Shown here piece after piece: positions 12,801 to 15,394 of a DNA stretch of 15,394 bases. Positions within the stretch are counted from its first letter, which is position 1; the number at the start of each line of letters is the position of its first letter. The translations under genes were made by a program, and so were the position numbers. The notes beneath the pieces were generated by a model. It had not been told where the DNA came from, made no database searches, and was given only the letters and a program-made list of their open reading frames with translations. The stretch comes from RUG14186 sp964644555 (GTDB lineage Bacteria > Bacillota > Clostridia > Eubacteriales > Anaerofustaceae), in contig CAZXWI010000033.1 in NCBI GenBank assembly GCA_964644555.1, positions 1 to 15,394 on the forward strand, read 5' to 3'.

Positions 12801-15140
12801 GTACTGGATAGTTCCCGAAGGACCATACGGATATGAATATGATTCGCTCAATCCTTCCCAGGTTCCATCGTCACCGATTACAACGCCTTTGCCTACTGTG
12901 CAGTTTGTAATAACTACTGCATTTGAACCTGATGCGTATCCACCGAGAAGACCCGACATCTTGATGTGGCTGTTTTCTCTGATGTTTACATTGTCAATTG
13001 TACATGTGCTTCCATTGCAATAATATTCAACAAAGCCGTAACCGTTAATTTTTTCACCGTAAATATCGATGTTTGAGAAGTTAGCGCCTTTCGGGCAACC
13101 GATAAGGGTTTTGCCGCCTGAATGTACTGTGATTAAATAGTTTTCTGTTTCTGATTTTTTACCGTCTATATTACCGTTGAATGTGTAGTAGCTTGTAGCT
13201 CTTACAGTCGGTGAATATACAACACCTTCTTTAAGTGTTCCTATCGGTGTCCAATCAGTATGTAATGTGATATTATTCGTAATTTTGAAGTATTTGCCGG
13301 TAAATGTTTCACCACCGTTTACTTCTTTGGAAAGTGCTGTCAAATCATCTGCATTTTCCAAAAGATAAGGATCTTCCTTAGTACCGCTTCCTTTAAATTC
13401 ATAACGAGCTAAGGTAATTGGTATTTTTACGCTTATTGTTTGATAAGCAGCTTGTACTTTTGTATAGTTATCAAGAGTGATTGCGCCTGTGGGAGTGATG
13501 ACTAAATCCGATAAATCCATCGTTTTTGTTGTGCCATCATCCATATTGGCTTTTATTATCATGCCTGTCGGGTCAAATTTATCGCCGAGGGCATATTCTG
13601 TTTTGTTAGGAAGTTTGTCAACAAATAATGATGAAACTCCTGCAGGAGAAAGGTCATTGAATGTTATTGTGTAAACACCCGGTTCATAACCTTCTTTTGT
13701 TACTTTTATTGTAACAACGGCTTTTTTATTAACCCAATCAAGTGTTACATTGCCATTTGAATCAGCACCGACTATTTCGACATCGCCACCGATATATGAT
13801 TCATATGCTTTAATATTTACTGTGGTGATTTTCTTTTCAAGATCTACTGTGTAATCGTATCTTCTTGCTGTGTCGATTGATTCTTTTACATTTAATGTAG
13901 TTGAATCCTCGGGATTTGTGATTGTAAATGTGTTCCACGGTCTTAATACATTATTTCTTTTTACCGTGAAATTGTATATTGTGTAGCTCAGAGGATAATT
14001 CTTAAAGTCTTTATATACTTTAAGTTGAAGACTTGCAGAGCCGCTCTCGGGCAAGAAATTCTCGATTCTGTAACCGTAATCGGCTGTTAATGCTCGCTCA
14101 TCTTTATTAGATGTGGAAGTATTGTTAAATATTGCAATTGTTGCAGCATCATCATATCCTGTTTCGGGATATTCGAAGTAATAGAAGAAATCACTGAATG
14201 TTGCCGGAACCATAATCGTGTAATCTTTTACAGTTGGCGAGAATACCGGAGTCATTTTGTAGGAATCCCCTGTAACACTTTGTGAAGCACCAAATGCTAA
14301 AGTTGCTAACTTGGAATCGGATTCAACAAAAACATTAAATGTATAAGTTTGAGCTTCTCCTGAATTACTGTTCATGGTAGGCCAAGACTTATCACCGCAT
14401 ACTACAGTAATTACATCACCTGTTTTTACCGGAACATTTGCAGTACGCTTATACTCGGTGCCTTCTGCTTGTGTGCCGAGGTATGTTTTTACTTGATAGT
14501 TCTTGTTAGATGCTGTGGGAGTTACCTTTACTTCGGTTGTTTTCTCAGGAAGAGTAAGCGTATAGGTTTGAGTATCTTTGTCGAATGTTGTATTGAGTGT
14601 TCCTACACTGAAAGATACATCTTTAACGGTTTTGTCTGAATTACCCCAAGAACCTCCGAGGTCTGCACCGTAACCGTTTGTGGTGTACATAATGCGTATT
14701 TCATCGCCTGCTGTAAGTTTGCCGTTTTCTACGGTAAATGCGCCGAATCCATCGTTTGTGAACCAATCGTTAAGGGTTCCCATCCAGCCGGATTCACTAC
14801 CTCCGTCAAATTCAGCAAGGCCGTTGATTTCACTAATGTAGTTACTTTCAGCACCCTCCTGAGTTGCATCAACCGTATCCAGTGCATCTACAACGCAGCT
14901 CATTACCGTTGAATCTTCTGTAATATCTACAAAAGTATCAACGAGAGTTCCTGTCCATGCAGGGCTTACACCGGATTCTGTTGCCTCTAAAAAGGTCGTA
15001 TTTTCAACAATAACACGAACTTTGCCGAGACTTGATTTTGTTTCTGCGAAAGCTAAATTCGGTAACATTCCCAATATCATAACAAAGGTCATGATAACGA
15101 CAACAAATTTACCGAATTTAGAAATTCTGTTGGATCTCAT
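9837..15140 (-). CDS. Large multidomain cell-wall-anchored surface protein (DUF4430, cadherin-like, Ig-like, GLUG beta-helix, helical stalk, sortase signal)
   Basis: The 1767-residue protein is exported and probably linked to peptidoglycan. Residues 1-32 are a signal peptide ending in AFA. A DUF4430 domain (about 40-155) is followed by cadherin-like beta-sandwich units (about 172-272, 276-395 and 400-495) and an Ig-like domain (about 500-578). A beta-helical region with GLUG-type repeats (about 585-945) includes YVGGIVG and VGGITGG turns with NCVFEG-like strands. Another Ig-like domain (about 1011-1090), a second DUF4430 (about 1125-1235), six helical repeats of about 60 residues (1236-1600) and a C-terminal domain (about 1605-1728) follow. 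The end is a sortase signal: TPKTG (1732-1736), a hydrophobic helix (about 1742-1761) and KKKK. AAAGGA lies 10 bases before the ATG. An adhesion or ligand-binding role is likely, the ligand is unknown, and no sortase gene is in the window. Confidence 0.9.
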   Translation of the reverse strand: MRSNRISKFGKFVVVIMTFVMILGMLPNLAFAETKSSLGKVRVIVENTTFLEATESGVSPAWTGTLVDTFVDITEDSTVMSCVVDALDTVDATQEGAESNYISEINGLAEFDGGSESGWMGTLNDWFTNDGFGAFTVENGKLTAGDEIRIMYTTNGYGADLGGSWGNSDKTVKDVSFSVGTLNTTFDKDTQTYTLTLPEKTTEVKVTPTASNKNYQVKTYLGTQAEGTEYKRTANVPVKTGDVITVVCGDKSWPTMNSNSGEAQTYTFNVFVESDSKLATLAFGASQSVTGDSYKMTPVFSPTVKDYTIMVPATFSDFFYYFEYPETGYDDAATIAIFNNTSTSNKDERALTADYGYRIENFLPESGSASLQLKVYKDFKNYPLSYTIYNFTVKRNNVLRPWNTFTITNPEDSTTLNVKESIDTARRYDYTVDLEKKITTVNIKAYESYIGGDVEIVGADSNGNVTLDWVNKKAVVTIKVTKEGYEPGVYTITFNDLSPAGVSSLFVDKLPNKTEYALGDKFDPTGMIIKANMDDGTTKTMDLSDLVITPTGAITLDNYTKVQAAYQTISVKIPITLARYEFKGSGTKEDPYLLENADDLTALSKEVNGGETFTGKYFKITNNITLHTDWTPIGTLKEGVVYSPTVRATSYYTFNGNIDGKKSETENYLITVHSGGKTLIGCPKGANFSNIDIYGEKINGYGFVEYYCNGSTCTIDNVNIRENSHIKMSGLLGGYASGSNAVVITNCTVGKGVVIGDDGTWEGLSESYSYPYGPSGTIQYNDMVGSFAGAFNGTIRNCVSYATVYGRNYVGGIVGMKGQSMGDFIIENCVFEGKVVAKGEYVGGIVGSGYTATSAPNTPGITVQNCLVTGSVEGLDKVGGITGGNATVKQLWNNGIGYIRANLVTGKVSATKSGATIGGIIGYINGVDKYNIIDNNYYLETIASKGIGGVGSIEESHDQYKVDETARYNQPIAIKAAELTNGSLVAKLNSAGVGNNVWKQGEKTPVHTNEKRIYRLKSTGLNSMSPKTFNSSKGFDTYNSTTYNVTAYYTDETTSTFLPVEAAINGPDFTKAGYQLCSITYEGYELFYGIKVNDNGECTDAALANVQLGIYGDTAHTVDKDNVHTLADGNLTKWVENAVILVEDEETAFDVLTKAAKAYGFTFVAEDTSYGKYVSSITYNGVTLSSESNKMSDGKSYSGWQFTVNGESVLTSLDKTKLKANDKIFFYFEDDYSLAYVDSAISAIKAIPSTLTKANKSKVTDAENSLLYLSPIAINKVKADENYKKLTDAQAKLANAAEFDTLADKLPASVTLADKANVKAANDKLQTLTEEEKGLAADGNVAKVEAANKRIAALEAAKAFDDAVNALPEVANVKISDKDKVVAARTIYTGLDDDAKALVTASNVTKLASLEQRISDLEKAKAVDDMINAIDMNSSDRAVKVAQARSAYDKLTSDQKGYVENLAKLQGYEKQITDEEKANAVKELIKKLPETSNVKVTDENAIKEAQNAYNNLTDDQKKLISDSEKTKLEGNVNAIAVKLNKVNAAKTLIEALPRDIVEDDDLWKLLDADTLYKDLTSDEKEALGDDNVKRIESAKTQAAALNHNSGNVSISGVEWNVRVVALPLAEGDDYDRIKNGIDTKTLISLYDVYVEVFTANNDNNVDLDAYLANAKLTFKESALSSYKDIVVYRDYAFLARAILNSLEEIDCEVSGDNVIVKYSEDGLYVVAGNYNTPKTGDNGNVVTYIAIFAVAAIALISVVVYTKKKKA

Positions 15141-15394
15141 GTGTTGAATGTCCTTTCATTATTATTTTTTTGAAAAGTTACTTTAAGGGTGGTTGCCCTT
15201 AACCCTTACTTTTCATAAAGGGAACTTGGTTAGGTGATTGTCAAAGTAAGACTGACAATGCAATAGTGTGTAGTATCTGATATTGGTGATTTGTGGATAG
15301 ACCACACACAAATAACCTCATATATAGTATCCGTAAACAGGCATTCGAGATTATTCTAATCTCTCATTGAGCAAACTCCGTTTGCCTCCTTCAG
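15141..15394 (-). other. Palindrome-rich region upstream of the surface protein gene
   Basis: No gene can be assigned here. Read toward the surface gene it holds several inverted repeats: GCAAAC/GTTTGC (15371-15385), GAGATTA/TAATCTC (15347-15363), ATTGTCA/TGACAAT (15237-15259), and a two-part hairpin at 15172-15214 (GAAAAGT/ACTTTTC outside, TTAAGGG/CCCTTAA inside). None is followed by a U-run on the minus strand, so they are not ordinary terminators for an upstream gene. A TTGACA (15244-15239) overlaps the third repeat, but the best -10 candidate, TTTATG, is 19 bases away, so the promoter is uncertain. Minus-strand frames open at the edge stop within about 40-45 bases and could be the tail of a gene outside the window. 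Confidence 0.55.

Noticed and set aside
15350..15394. End of a minus-strand gene entering from the right edge.
   Set aside because: Two frames give 12-14 residue tails before a stop, but neither resembles a known protein end and the segment is dense with inverted repeats.

Overview
The window looks like a chromosomal segment of a low-GC Firmicute, most likely an anaerobic member of the Clostridia. The DNA is AT-rich, the genes have strong Shine-Dalgarno sites, several promoters match the sigma-A consensus with 17-base spacers, there is a D-methionine/L-methionine type ABC importer with a lipoprotein receptor, and there is a large surface protein with a sortase signal. This placement is inferred from gene content and composition; no rRNA or tRNA gene is present to confirm it.

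Layout. Positions 1-88 hold the last codons of an unidentified plus-strand gene. A near-consensus promoter (125-153) then drives greA (transcript cleavage factor) and lysS (lysyl-tRNA synthetase with an extra C-terminal tRNA-binding domain), closed by a hairpin at 2630-2681. Next on the plus strand come a small cassette of an alkyltransferase-like protein without the catalytic cysteine and a TfoX N-domain protein that seems to begin at a non-standard AUA codon, then an AraC-family regulator with a GyrI-like effector domain. Each of these two units ends in its own terminator. A gene-free stretch (4725-5186) follows, holding a cluster of 17-base palindromes of the form TTCTAACC-N-GGTTAGAA.

The rest of the genes lie on the minus strand. 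A DUF3786 gene and a TIM-barrel isomerase/epimerase-like gene form a pair under a good promoter (9508-9536). Immediately downstream, the methionine importer operon metN-metI-metQ has its own promoter and a leader region that is the highlight of the window: a 27-residue leader ORF in which nine residues are methionine, followed by a strong intrinsic terminator and a competing antiterminator whose 5' strand begins within the leader stop codon. This is the architecture of ribosome-mediated transcription attenuation. It would switch the methionine importer on when Met-tRNA is scarce, instead of the SAM riboswitch or T-box usually seen before such genes in Firmicutes.

A second, more degenerate palindrome cluster (9602-9745) separates this region from a 1767-residue secreted, cell-wall-anchored protein (9837-15140, minus strand). 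It has two DUF4430 domains, cadherin-like and Ig-like domains, a GLUG-type beta-helix, about six helical stalk repeats and a TPKTG sorting signal. Its upstream region (15141-15394) is rich in inverted repeats, and no gene could be assigned there.
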